Shown here one piece after another: positions 21,601 through 34,241 of a stretch of DNA of 64,000 nucleotides (position 1 is its first letter; each line of letters begins with the position of its first letter). The translations under genes and the position numbers were made by a program. The notes below the pieces were generated by a model. The model made no database searches. It had not been told where the DNA came from and saw only the letters and a program-made list of their open reading frames with translations. Location of the stretch: NCBI RefSeq assembly GCF_050947875.1, contig NC_134572.1:130756105-130820104 (forward strand). Direction: 5' to 3'. This stretch comes from Dermacentor variabilis. Taxonomy: Eukaryota > Arthropoda > Arachnida > Ixodida > Ixodidae.

Positions 21601-24600
21601 TAACTGTATTATCGAAGAGTAAGTTTAAAAATGCACGTGGAGCTACGTGACCAGGGCTGCGAAAGGACACGTAGCAGAGGGTGCAGCCCAGCTATGTTCC
21701 GGGGCGACGGGCAGGCGGAGGCGTTGCAGGACGGACGTGACGGATGGTTCATGGATATGGCGGCAGTCGAGTGGAAGCTGCCCTTCGGCTGCCGTGGCTA
21801 CGATTCGTGTGTTCAGCGGGCGCTGCACCACAGACCTCAGTTACAGCCTGACAGCGCCGTTTCCTAGACTCTGTCCGGTTGCACACGTGCCATTTGTCCC
21901 TGTCTGTCTATAGTTCGCCGAAGTTCGTGACAGCGCCATAACAAACGCTTATAGAAGAGCATTCTAGAGAAGAAAACTGGACACGCGATGAACTGCACGA
22001 AAATCAGTAATCGTGCCAATTGGACGTAATGCATCATCACAATTGAACTTAGTATTGCTCTTCGTCCAGGCAACTGACACCGCCCTTGAACCACCCAGAA
22101 CCGCCCAAAACGGACCGCAATCTGCATTGCTCCTTCTGTGATCGCTTCTCTGTCTTTCGAAGGCCTAATGCAATGTCACACAACTAGCTGCCTCGTTTTC
22201 GAAGATTTATTTGCAGAAACTACACGAAAATTTGTGTCTCTTTCCCCCCCTTGCATGATCAGTAAAAAATATATTTCTTTTCCTCACAATCTCAGGCCTA
22301 CTACCGAAGGCAGTCATTGGTGTCAACTTGTAATTTGGCCAAAATTAGTTTTTCAGTCCCACAAGTGATTGTTCCCTCGGGCACACGCAGCAAGAAAAAA
22401 GACAAGTGACGATTTTCTATTTCTTTGCTATGTATTCATAACCTTCTATAAAAAAATGTAGTTGATTCCTCTTTCATAGGAATCGCGAAAACACGAAAGT
22501 GAAATATGTCTTCACAGGAGCTGTTGTTTGCTTCGTAAACTGACGGTCCGCTGCAGCGAAAGGTGGCGCGCGGCGTCCTATGGACCCTTTTTGTCCACAC
22601 TGTGGCAGCAGTGTATTCATGACCCCAGAAAACTTCCGGTCATGCATTTCTGTGAGTCAAGTTAGCCAAGAAAATGGAAGTATTTTGTTGCATAGTTTAC
22701 TGTAGGCACATATTCTTCATGTGTTCAGATATAAGAAAAGTGCGCCATGCGTCGATCTTCTGTATGGGCTTTTTTTGTTGCACTGAACAATAAAATTCAC
22801 TTGGCGAACATTCCAACATTAAAGCAGAACTGACGCCAGCTGGAGGGTTCTGCAAATTTATAGACTGTAGCTTGTGTTATTCCAGAAGCCTGTTTGTAAG
22901 AATAAAAAGGGTCTATTGGCGAGCAGTGTCCTGCGAAGGTGCGATTATTTTGATCCGGCTCCTTAGTGTCTTCGGCAGCCGGATGATTTGCGACGCCTTC
23001 AGCTTCAGAAGTGCTAGTGGCAGAGTTTTCAGTGTGCGCCACGAACTAGCGAAGGCGTTCTGCATCACGCTGGCGTGTCTCTCGCCGGAGTAAAGCAATA
23101 TTCGCCTGTCGAAGTCATTGGCTTTGTGCGCTGCTTACCGCAGCAGTTTTCTTAGTTGGCGCCATCGCAAGCGAAGCAGTAGGTTGCACGTAAGCACTGC
23201 TTATGCATGTTGAAGCTGTACGCCATAAGCGACGAGGCGTCACAGGCCAATTGCAGGTGAAAGACAAGCCATGTGCGGAAACTGCGTCGTCACCGCAGCA
23301 GAAGGCCTACACCGCCTACACCAGGCTCTACCGCGTTGTAGCCTACGCTGCGCAGAGGCAACCGAAGCACTCAGTGCCAGCGCTCGTTAGTATCATGATG
23401 CAGTATACTTCACCGCTCCTACATGGCGGCGCCCCCCTGTCAAGAGAGAGTGTATTTTACGCGTTCGCGCCGACATCCGTTACAGGAAGTCGATGGTGGA
23501 CCTCGGCATAAAATACTTTCATGCAAAAATTTATGCATAAATTATTCCGTTTATATTGTATAAACATCGAGCGTGATAAGCTGTGTGGGATTGTCACATC
23601 ACTAATTTCGTCTAGGTAAGCCTACAAATAAAAGTGAATGAAAAAGAGAAAAATATAGCTGATGCTCTCCTCCAAGCTACCGAGACAATTCGCAATCCTA
23701 CATTATCATAGCACCATTCTGAATTACCTCCCGGTCCTAGCACTGTTTAATGCACACGTTCTACAATTAATTCAAGTGTACTTGAGTGCATTTATTAGGA
23801 AGAATATTTTTGTAAAACAAATTAAAGTAAAGTACAGCTTAATACTGCACAAATCATAATCTGTTCAAACACTCAGTTTGCATCACTCATCGGTGGATAT
23901 TCCGCGTATATTCTACAGGGGCCGAATACGATGCTCGATTCACAGGGGCGTTACGGGAAAGAATGCGAGGAGGAGGGAGGAGCTGAGCGTACCATCTTTC
24001 GTCGTCATTATACATTATCTAAACAAAAAAAATTATCAGCCGCAAAAAAAAAATCCAGAAGCGCAAATTACACGAATGACGTATCACGGTGGACATTTTC
24101 AGGGCGCTTCCGTGCGCGAAGTATGTTACAAAGTTGTGGTAGGAGTTCATACGTGGAAGGCTGAAAGCCTACGCGCGGGTATGCCAGGCCCCGCACACAC
24201 TCAAGTTCAACAAATGGCCACAGAGGGCGAAAAGTCAATCGAGGCGCGTTTCAGCGTAAGCGCGTAAGTGTAGCTACTGTAATTTGGTCGAATACTTTAA
24301 TTTGTGCTTTCTCTGCTAGGGGCGCTGAACATGCCGGATTTTTTACTTTACCCAAACCATTGACATAAACAATCGAGGTGTCTAAGGATGTTTTGTTACC
24401 TCAGACAAATAGGCAGTTGATTTTTTTTAAATTCGATTGTTGAAGCTGCTTTTTAGTCATAGCGTCAAGGTTTTTGTACTTGATTAACCACCGACAGCCG
24501 ACAGCCTATTGGTATCGATGTGTTTCCTGGCCGTTGGCGTTCGAATACTACGGCGGTAAAACATTTTCGAAAGCATGTTGGTTTCGTCTGCGAGTCATTA

Positions 24601-25584
24601 CATAGACTTGCTGTAAAGAGGTCTACTCTTGGCAAAAAATAGTGCCTCATTTTGTTTTGGGCGTTGATTATCATAATGAATGCGGCGGAGGTTGAGGGAG
24701 TACGCTTGAAGGTACGTTTTTATGTCGTTGATCTCCATAACACCGTAAGTACGCAAACCGATGTCGCGGAACACCTGATGCATCATTGTGCGTTCTCCGT
24801 CATCGCTTGTTTGCTGTACGCCTACTAATTCTTCATTTCTTATTCAAGTGTTGTACCCTCCTTTTGTCCTTGTTCTCTTGTGCTTCACTTACAGTATGTC
24901 GTTCCGTCAGCTGTAATGCGCATTTGCAAAACCAATAGGTTTGATAAGACGCAGTGGTTATCATAATTTTACTACACATGTATTAAGCTGGCACATATGG
25001 TTCAGATACAGATGCCTGTTTGCGGACTTGCACGACGTTGATGCGGAGATTAGGATAATTATGACACCCGTAAGGAAGAGGCAGCTGACGGCCGTAAGCT
25101 GTTGCGTTCTTTCCGCCAAACTACCCGGCCTGGTAGTGCTGTAAAGATGCTGTACAAAAGTGACACGCGGTGACAGGGAAATTATTATACTTAGCAGCCG
25201 ACCGTACGTTTTGTAGCTTAGGTCTTCTTTCTTGTGCGCTTGTGCTACCCTTATTAATGAGCCATTTCTTGACTATGTTCTTGACTATGTAACCGCGTTT
25301 GTGTGGATGCGTAGACGTGTGCTCTTTGTTGTACTTGTAAAATGCAAATAAAATATTTTCAGGCTTACTCAATCTTTGGTGTCGTGTGCGTTTATTCCAG
25401 TCGAGGCCATCGTGCCACTTGGAAACCGCATTCTGTCAGTAGCCCTACACGAAATGCAACAGCTGGAGCGCGGCGGCACAACTCGGGGTAACGGCGGCGT
25501 AATAAACGAAAACCCGCTAGGGATGCCCTTAAAAGTCAGTTCAGAGTGTGCCTCAACTCGATATGACTCAGCGCTACATGTATT
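18683..25584. other. Long gene-poor stretch
   Basis: Nearly 7 kb of AT-rich DNA with many short ORFs on both strands and no domain, signal peptide or conserved intron context. Slightly GC-richer patches lie at 20400-20720, 21640-21900 and 22880-23520, and ORFs there overlap on opposite strands. One patch (23190-23510) has the look of a dispersed repeat but no second copy here. I could assign nothing. Confidence 0.4.
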
Positions 25585-25708
25585 CTGCGCCTCGATCGTG
25601 CTACCGCCAGTTTGGTTGCTGTGTGGCAAACGTAGCGCCTACATATATATGTAGGCGCTACGTCTGCCACACAGCAACTAAACTGGCGGGTGCACGATCG
25701 AGGCGCAG
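25585..25708. repeat. 124-bp near-perfect palindrome
   Basis: Left arm 25585-25646 and right arm 25647-25708 are reverse complements with about four mismatches in 62, and no spacer (centre ATATATAT at 25643-25650). Outside it the similarity stops abruptly on both sides. The arms include TGTGTGGCA, GTAGCGCCTACAT and GCGCCTCGATCGTGC. As RNA or cruciform it would form a 60-bp stem. Open frames on both strands through here are mirror images and not genes. Confidence 0.92.
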
Positions 25709-27944
25709 CAGCCAGAAACCCAGTAAAGCCACAGAACACCTGGTAAAGCCAACGGCCATACTGTGCAAAACCCCGTTTCCGTTTCCTGTTGTACAGCGCC
25801 ACCTGTGGTCGCATACTTTAGTTCACGACGCCACCGCTACGCTTATTTCCGTAGCACTGTGGAAGGTACAGTTTCCCTTCTCTAAGTTTGTATAGGTGTT
25901 CTGTGGGTATACTGTCGACTTCGCCTTATTTTTCCTTCGTTTGAGCACCGCATTGTTATGGTGCTTGGCGTAGCTAGTTAGCCTCTCCGTATTTCGTTCC
26001 TTTCCTGCCCCTCCTTCTCCTCCTACATACAGATGAATCTACAGATCCGCCATATTTTTGAGCAGGTTTCATGCGGAGAACTTATCGATACGCCGGTGCG
26101 CATCTTCTGTCTCAAATCTTTCGACAGGATATAGTCCGAACCCATTTGCCGTGTGTCGTTCAATGCACTTCTCGTCTACTGCGACCCAAGACGACGCGTG
26201 TTTTCTGCCCCTAAGCACAGGCAGGAATCGTGAAGGGGTTGGGCTAGAGGATAGAGGAAGGGGTGACATCAAGCGCCTCATAACTCTCACTAAACACGAT
26301 ATGAGACCGCGGCAAAAGCGCTAAATACGTAGGGGGGAAGGGGGTGGCGTGAATGTGGCGCAAAGGAGGAAACGCTAGTGAGTGGAGTAAAAGAATCGTG
26401 CTTCCTTTCGTACCTGGCATTCAGTTGAAGAAACGAAGAATGACACATTTTATGAATGGCTCCGATCGCCTGCATGGACGTACCGAGTGAACGCACCTTC
26501 CGGTTTCATTTACTTCGGTCGTGCGTACGCAAACATAACAGCCCAGCGTATTAACAAGCCGTGGTCCTCTCGTACCGTTTTATGATTTCGCTGCTCATTA
26601 GAACCGCTTTCGAGGATCTTCCGAGTGTGTCCCGCTTAAATTATCGCGCGAAAGGGATGCTAAAAGCACCATAGCTTTGCATTCCTGTGGAACATTGGGT
26701 ATGTGCCGCTCATCATAACACTCATCATTGCATATATAAAACAAGCCCGCACGGCTTACACACCCACGATAAGGTATACTACTATGAGGGTGTACATAGA
26801 ACAATAAACATCTATTTATTGAGCAGCAACTTCACATTTGCACTTTAAAAATGCTATTCACAAAGTATACAATTTATAAAGAGTGTACATAGAACGATAA
26901 ACTTCCATTTAGTGGACAGTAACTTTGTTTTGACATATTAAAATGATGTGCGCACACTTGAATGGTAATCGCAGATTAGTTCTGCACAAATAATATTTTC
27001 CTTCATGCTCTCCCAAAGAAAGAATGCTTCCCGTGAAAAACTCATAGCAACCTTTACTTTAGTGATGCCGACATCAACCCCGGTTTGACATCATTTAAAA
27101 AGCAAAATATATATACGCTGGTACCAAAGAGAAGGATGCCCAATAAATGGTATCTAATATTGATTCTCTAAATAGAAGAAAGGAACTGTTTCGCCGAGTC
27201 GGCGTAAATATTGACACGTCTAAGGCCAACATTTCTTGCATATAGAGTCCTGCCTTGGCGCCCTCGAATAAAGCTAAGATATTTAATTGTGCATATATTG
27301 CAGTTTTTGTTTTCTACTGAAGCTATATTCAAACACTGGAGACCGGTGGGGTAGCAAGAAAGAAACGGGTGTAACTTGAATACTTTAGTATGTTCTTTTA
27401 TGTGAACTCGATGAAAGCTTTGGAAATGAGCAACTATTTCAGGCCCAATTGGGTCAAACAGGTAAAATTTATAAAAATGTTTACATTATTCTGAGGGGGG
27501 AAAGCAAAACACTTGCCAATCAATTTGTAACGATCTCTTCTTGGAGCAGAAGACGACGCTGTTTTTGTTATCGTTGCGGCGACGTCATGTCATGGCTGCA
27601 CGATACTTTCAGGCGCAGTCTATTTACTGTCGATGAAAGAAAGCAGAAGCGTGTAATTTGGTTATACTGTGGCCCGCATTATATCATTTCACCTCTTTCA
27701 ATGTTTCACTCGACAATTTCAAAGTGACAAAATGAAAACATTGCGGCAGAACTCATGTCACGATAACCGTCGAAGGTAATGCAAATGACAATACAGAAAT
27801 ATAGCCACACAGACCATATTCCTCAAGTCATGTTTATTTAAAACATGTATTGTTAGTCGTGAGTCTCGTTGCTTCGGCTATATGCCACATACTCTGATAT
27901 CGTCTCACTTTCCTATGGCACACACTTGTCAAGGTCGCCCATTT
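25709..27944. other. No recognisable gene; one short direct repeat
   Basis: A block starting TGTACATAGAACAATAAAC near 26792 recurs near 26883 (TGTACATAGAACGATAAAC), giving two diverged copies about 92 bases apart. Otherwise AT-rich, unassigned. Confidence 0.45.
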
Positions 27945-29485
27945 GCATGTAGGCATGACGACGACTGCGTGACGCCGACGCAGTGACGATGGAATGACGA
28001 AGCAAGAATGATAGCAATTGGATGACAAAGCCAAATAACGACAATCGCAATGACGCGATTGGGACGTCGATTACTAAATTATAACGGTGTGCAATGACGC
28101 CAATGTGACGACGAGATGAGCACAATGACCTCACGAATGTATGACTACGGTAATGAGACAACGGCAGTATAACGACAATCGGAAGAAGCGGGAATGACGA
28201 CGATGCACAACCAAGACGTCATGGCGACGACGGTATGACAACGGGACATGACAGCGTCTGTATCTACGACGCAATGACGACGTTGGCATGACAGTGGCAG
28301 CATAATCAAGATTGAATGATGACAGCGCGATTACGACAGAATTACAAACAAGGAAAGTCGTTGAGGGATCGACGAAAATGTAATGACGATGATGGCATGG
28401 TGATGCCGAAGTGAAGATGATGGTGAAACGACAGCGTAACGACGATGGCCTGGCAACAACGGTTTGACATCGACGGCATGACAAGATGTGGATGCCGAAG
28501 TTAAAATAATGATGATGGAACGACCGCGATGACATGCCGACGGCGGTATAACAAGGAATACATGACGATGACTGCAGGGTGGCGATGCAGTGACGACGAC
28601 GGCGTCACAACGGCATGCAGACAATGGGATGACGACTAGTGTATGATGACAACGACGTGACGATTACCGTATCACGAAACCTGTGTGACGATTATGCTGT
28701 CACTATGACGGCATCGCGAGAGTGGAATAACGAAGCCGCGGTGACAAAGACGCCATGGCGACGACGGCATTACGACGACGGTCTGACAATGGAGGTTTGA
28801 TAGCGACTGTGTGACGATGACGGCATGACAAAGGCGGCATATTCACGGTTGAATGACGATAATATGATTACAAACAACTCGGGCGAAACACTGACGTCGG
28901 TTGAACGACGAAGACGGTATGACGAAGAGGACACGATGAGGATGGATTACGCTATTCGAAGTGCTGACAATGAAAAAAGGGCCAAGTTACGATGACGAAT
29001 CACGATGATGGTGGGAGGGCGATGGCGTAATGACGACGGCATGAAGAGAATTTGATGACGAAGGCGAAACGACAACGATGCAAAGACTACGTCGGCATGA
29101 CGATCAGTAACAAATAACTAGTGACCCTTCTAATGACTAGTAACAATAACTAGATGACGGCAGAATGTGGAGTCAGATCACGAAGCTGGAATGACAACGA
29201 TTAAACGACCACGAAGGCATCACGGTTGCGGTGTGATAACGAATGCATGAGGACTGTACGACGACGATGGCATGAGGATAACGGCATAACGAATGTCGGA
29301 TGACAAAGCTCAAACGGCGGTGATGGAACGACCACGACGGCGTTACGACCACGAGCGCACACCAAGTGGACCAAGCTTTTAGTCATCTTGGGCCACTCGA
29401 TCACGGTAGAAGGTGCGACGACGACGGCCGGACAAGTGTAAGATCACGAATCGGAATTACAGCAATGAAACAACTACGACGACAT
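27945..29485 (+). repeat. Degenerate TGACGA-type array, 1.5 kb
   Basis: The whole stretch is built from variants of ATGACGACGGC and GTGACGACGA, spaced irregularly at roughly 10-20 bases, with GATGGCATGACAA-like longer units. No period is exact, so this is an old or rapidly diverging minisatellite. Minus-strand ORFs here read as His/Arg/Ser/Val-rich proteins, which is the composition forced by the repeat. Confidence 0.85.
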
Positions 29486-31237
29486 CACGTCTAGGAGCAC
29501 ATATAAGAGGACGGATGGGCGGACGGATGGATGGATAGTCTCAAAACGACTGAAGCAGGCAAATGGTTTTCGGATTAAAATCTACTTTGGGAATAGATAA
29601 GAAAACCAACGCATGTGCGGAATGACCCGCTGGTTAGAACAGTGAAGGGAAGCCAAGTCTAAATCTTATACTAGGAATAAAGAAAAGATACACCAAAAAA
29701 AGAAAGCCCAAAGATATATTTGAGGGGCTATACAAGCAAAGAAAAAAATATCAGCTCTTATTTAAAAACACAATTCACTCCAACTTAGGCCAAGAGTCCA
29801 CTAACTGTTCCCTCTTCTCCTCTTTGTGTCTACGTCCAATTATACGTTCAGGAATGCTCTGTGTGAAAGCATGTCCAAGCATGAACACTCAACAACTAGG
29901 CCAAGTTTTGTAGCTACTTTTCATGTTTCACTTTAAAAATTTACCTTTGAATAAACAATTTACAAACAATTTTAAAGCAAGGCTAGGTATAAGTAAGCAA
30001 CCACATCAGAAATAAATATCATCAAAACGTTTCTTCCTTAACAGCCCCACCCCCATCGAGCCATCCGTTTAAACATATTCTCATCTGATCTGCGCTGATA
30101 CGTACAACTGAAATTAGCATATATAAGAGAAAGAGACAATCTTACAAATCTATTTATGTACCCCTTGCGCAAACACGTTCGCTCAATTCCAATGAAAAGA
30201 CCATTCTAAACGAAGTCAGCAAAAGCCGAACGACGCCTTTGGTGAACTTGCCAATGGACAAGCAGATCCCACACTACTAAGATGCCATGACTGCTGAGCG
30301 CCCTGCCCAGTTTCCATGATGCGACTGCAGATGTACAGCGGGTGTCAACAGGCCGCTGATGGTGAACCCGCGTGTTTGGGCTTGTGAGTGCTGAATATTA
30401 AATGCGTGACAGTTATGAATCAGACAAAAAACCGAGAAAATCCCTCGCTTCCGGCAACGGCCCACGCAAGCGCTGAAAACTGCACATGAAGGCAGACACT
30501 TGAAGTGCCCAGTGGCCACAGTCGGAAATAAGAGAGATGTTCGGGGAAGGGTGGCTGGACGCCCAGGTTTCCCCTGGAAATCCGACGCTGACAGCAGAAA
30601 GATTTACCGTGTCCAGTATTCAGGTAAACGCAAGCGCACTCGGCGTTTTACCGGATGAGTGGAGGCGCAGATGTGAACGGCGTCGCCCGTTCGGCGTAGT
30701 CATCTGGTGGCGCAGAGCTCGATGAGACAAAAACGCAGCTAATATTGATATAACGAAATGTGTTCTACTTCTCTGCAGATGAAAATTTTCTGCAGCAACC
30801 CGATTACGCCACTGCCAAAATTTACACCCGGCGACAAAAGTTCTCAGACCACGGGACCTCTAAAAACTTTCAATTCCCGAGCAGCCTGTAGAAGTAGTCA
30901 GCAAAACTGTATACGACAATGTTGTAGGCGTATTCTAGTCGAGGCCCGAAATGCAAATACCAGTCTGCCTTATGAGGTTGGAGATATGCAACTTTTTCTC
31001 ACTTCTAGTGTCCCACAATACTTTGTCGCCGGGAGTACGTTTACGCCTCCTCTCATGCGGTAAAACGCCCAGTCGGCTTGCGTTTGCCGGAATACCGGAC
31101 AAGCTAAAGTTCTCTGGTAGGCAGCGTGCCGCTACCCTAGGCCTGATACTTGTGGCTCACCCGTGCAGGTAATAAGGGGCATGAGAAACTTGCCAAAGCT
31201 GTAGTGCCACTGCGGTCACAAAATCCGGGGAAGCTAC
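29486..31237. other. No recognisable gene
   Basis: AT-rich at left, somewhat GC-richer around 30540-30720 where a 62-codon frame with many Arg has no homology I can recognise. No splice or promoter context supports it. Confidence 0.45.
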
Positions 31238-31400
31238 TCAACAAATACCAAACGCTTTAACAGCTTTGTGAACCGACGAAAGGTGGGGGCGGTGTCCGAG
31301 TAGTGCAGCCACGGACAATGGGCGATCGTCTAGTCGTCGCAGTGTGATAGAGAGTGCTTTTTTGACTGAAATCGGTGACAATGGCTCAAAGAAAATAAGG
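31238..31400 (-). pseudogene. RNase H-type LINE, ORF2 C-terminal fragment
   Basis: Minus-strand frame encodes KALSITLRRLDDRPLSVAAL then LGHRPHLSSVHKAVKAFGIC. The R.LDDRPLS....LG.RP.....KAV pattern is the C-terminal tail of the same LINE family as at 14588-15378 and 59838-60590. Nothing upstream or downstream can be joined to it with certainty. A short dead fragment. Confidence 0.6.
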
Positions 31401-34241
31401 TAAACTGAAACCCGCAAGGCGGATGAAAAATCGTGAATGAGAAAATTATTCATCTAAACACTAGTTGTTGAGGGGATGTCGAATTTTTCGTCCCCAGCTC
31501 TCGGCAGCAACACATTTAGAACAGACCAGTGTTCCTATATATTGTGGAGCCACCAGATTCTTTAGTCTGTCTTCTTCACAAGCTCTGCCTTTCTTTTGCT
31601 AAATAAAGAGTATTTGTGTGAAATACTTTATTACACTAGAAAAATTCCTAACCTTTGACGTTTATCCTGCCCCCTAACAATAATCGTCGTACATCTCATG
31701 AACGTTTCTTCTCCTCATGATTGTGCGCCCCAGCACTTTTCTGTCAGAAAAGGTATGCCCATTTGAGAGTGAGATAGCGTTCCCAAAAGGAAGTAGCACA
31801 CACAGTGTGTTAACTAAAGAAAACGTACACAACATAGATGGCAATTATTGCTTCGGAAAAAAATTAACGCTAAACAATGCAGAAAAACTGGTGAAGCGGC
31901 GTGAGGCATTGCGCAGTTAAGCTCCCAGCTCATGTATTCCAATGAATCCGCGGCCGCATTTATATATTATTCCAATATAAACAAACTTCAATACGATATG
32001 TCGCTTGGCTACAAGCTTTTCAAAACGTGATAGGAGAGGTTAATACCGTTCATTAGCATGCATTATTGTACCTGTTCGAACGTAGGTTTACAGCATCATA
32101 CGGTATTAACGTATTCAGCACTTGACAGGACGTGTAAAATATACGCATATACCCCAAAAATCCATGCCCCTCATATGGCTCCTGAAGATCAGAAAGTAGG
32201 TGCAGTCACTGATAAAAAAAAAATCATGCGTCATTCCACTCTGTGAAGGTGGTTGATCAGCGAAGCTGTTTAGCACACGACAAGGAGGTGACACATATCG
32301 CATTTCGAACAAAGGTACGAACATATTTATTGTCTTGATGGTGGTCATCGGGACGAAAGGTAAGCACACTTATTTATTGTCTTGATCAGTGGACATTAGT
32401 TCACTCGCAAGTGCAACCACATTTTTTGATCATGTCAAATCTATGCTCGTACGCTGCTGGGTGGTCGGTCCGGCCGGATCGCTGTGGCATCGCAAGGGAT
32501 ATGTCTGCAGCATGGAACGCGTAAATTTATCCCTTTTCGGTACCGACACAGCCACATTAAAATCAACGACAACGACAACAGGGTTAGTGTGATCGCAGCT
32601 AATTCACTCCAAATGAGTATCCATGAACCTTACGGAACTATGGGTCACAGCATTTTTTGCTTGCTTACGGGGGTATGAGGCATCGCTTATGGGGATACGA
32701 GCCATGGATGATGACAATTTTGGCATACTGTTCTGTATGCTGTATGCGTGATAAGAAATAATTTAAGCACTGTTCGCTTCACTTTGCTAAGTGCTTCTGG
32801 CCTCCACCTTACAGGGCTATGAGCCATTTAATTTTTTGCTTGCTTACGGGAGTAAGAATGCTTACGTTGGGTATGAGCCATTGATGATGATAGTTTTTTC
32901 TTCACGGAGAACAAAAAATGCACGGAACCCTAACCATATACAGCTTCGCTGGAAAACATTACGTCTGTTAAATTACGTTATTAACTAAAAGAGGACCCCA
33001 GTAGCTGACACTGGTGGCGGTGAAGTAATGAGAAAGTGGTATGCAAGTAAAACGTGGTTGGCGATAAAGTTTTCATGGCCAGCACGATCGCAGAGTTTCT
33101 CGCTCGTTTCATGAGCCGTCTCCCGGATGCTTCCTCTGGCACTGTCACCCAGCTCGACCCGTTGAACTCATTGCTGTTGTTGATCTATTGCTTTCTCTCG
33201 TCGTGTCATTGGCGTGCTGTTGTGAAACACCGCTAAACCCCATTTCATTTAAGGCCCATGTTCTCCTCTTAAACTGTAAGAAATGCATCGAGGCTCCACG
33301 ATATCAGGATGTATTGACAAGGGTAAGCGTAGAGCCAATGCACTAGAAGGCTTGGTTGCACATGTGCGCTCCTTTACGCCGGCTTCCTTTACATCTAGGT
33401 TGAAAGTCTGCAAGAGGCTATAGCAAGCAAAATAAAAAAAATGCCCACCCGAGTGTCGACGCTAGAGAAGACAATGTCGGCGTACACGGTTGTTCTAATA
33501 TTGCAATTAATAGATCCTGGTTGTATCTCTCGATTTGTCCGTGTTTCGTGTTCGTCATTCATCCATTGCGTATCTCATGCTTATCGTATTTCACGCGGAA
33601 TTACCTCAAGGTTGTGTTTGTTTAGTATCGACACTTCGTTGACCATTTTATTTACAGCGTTTTACACCCTATGATGTGCCGATCACCACGGCTTCTTTTT
33701 GTTGCTCTTTCACGCTATCCCGAAACATCAAGCTAAATAATCCGTAGTGTTTAAGCTTCTTTAGAACACACGCCCAAGGGTTGGCCGACGTTCTAATGCG
33801 ATTAGCGGTTCTCCGCTTTTCCTGCTTCTCCGACGCGGCTCAATTCCTGTCCCGTATTCGGGCCCTTCGAGCCATCAGGCGCAGGGCGTGTCAGTTGGCT
33901 TAGATGCAACTTTGTGACAGCGACACAGGCATTTGGATCCCACCGCGTATACGGCAATTTATGCTTCTTTTGATCATATCCTTTGATGATGAATATTTCT
34001 ACGTGTTCTCGGTATGTAATGTTATTATACCATTTTTATGTTGACACGTTCTCTTCATGTCCAATCGACTGTTCTTATAAGAAAGTGATTACAGATAGCC
34101 TTATACCAGATAGGTCGAACCCATGTGAAGTAATATCAGAACTCGATATCTCTAAAAACTGATTCGGAACTAAAAAAAACAATGTCGGCATTGCGCTCCT
34201 CAACGTAAACCTGCGTCTGTGCCGTTGGAGAAGCAATCATT
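31401..34241. other. No gene; local direct repeats
   Basis: A block with TTGCTTGCTTACGGGGGTATG and GAGCCATGGATGATGACAATTTT at 32655-32725 recurs, diverged, at 32833-32905, a two-copy repeat with about 178-base spacing. Near 32315 and 32370 TATTTATTGTCTTGAT also occurs twice. The rest is unassigned AT-rich DNA. Confidence 0.5.

Noticed and set aside
25536..25895. ORFs of 92-115 codons on both strands with the same residues (YICRRYVCHTATKLA)
   Set aside because: They mirror each other because the region is a palindrome.
26558..26577. GTGGTCCTCTCGTAC resembles the complement of the conserved LSU rRNA sarcin-ricin segment
   Set aside because: The match is about 14 bases and the flanks do not resemble rRNA on either side.
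27913..29404. Minus-strand ORFs up to 134 codons rich in His, Arg, Ser and Val
   Set aside because: They translate the TGACGA-type array; no start context or domain.
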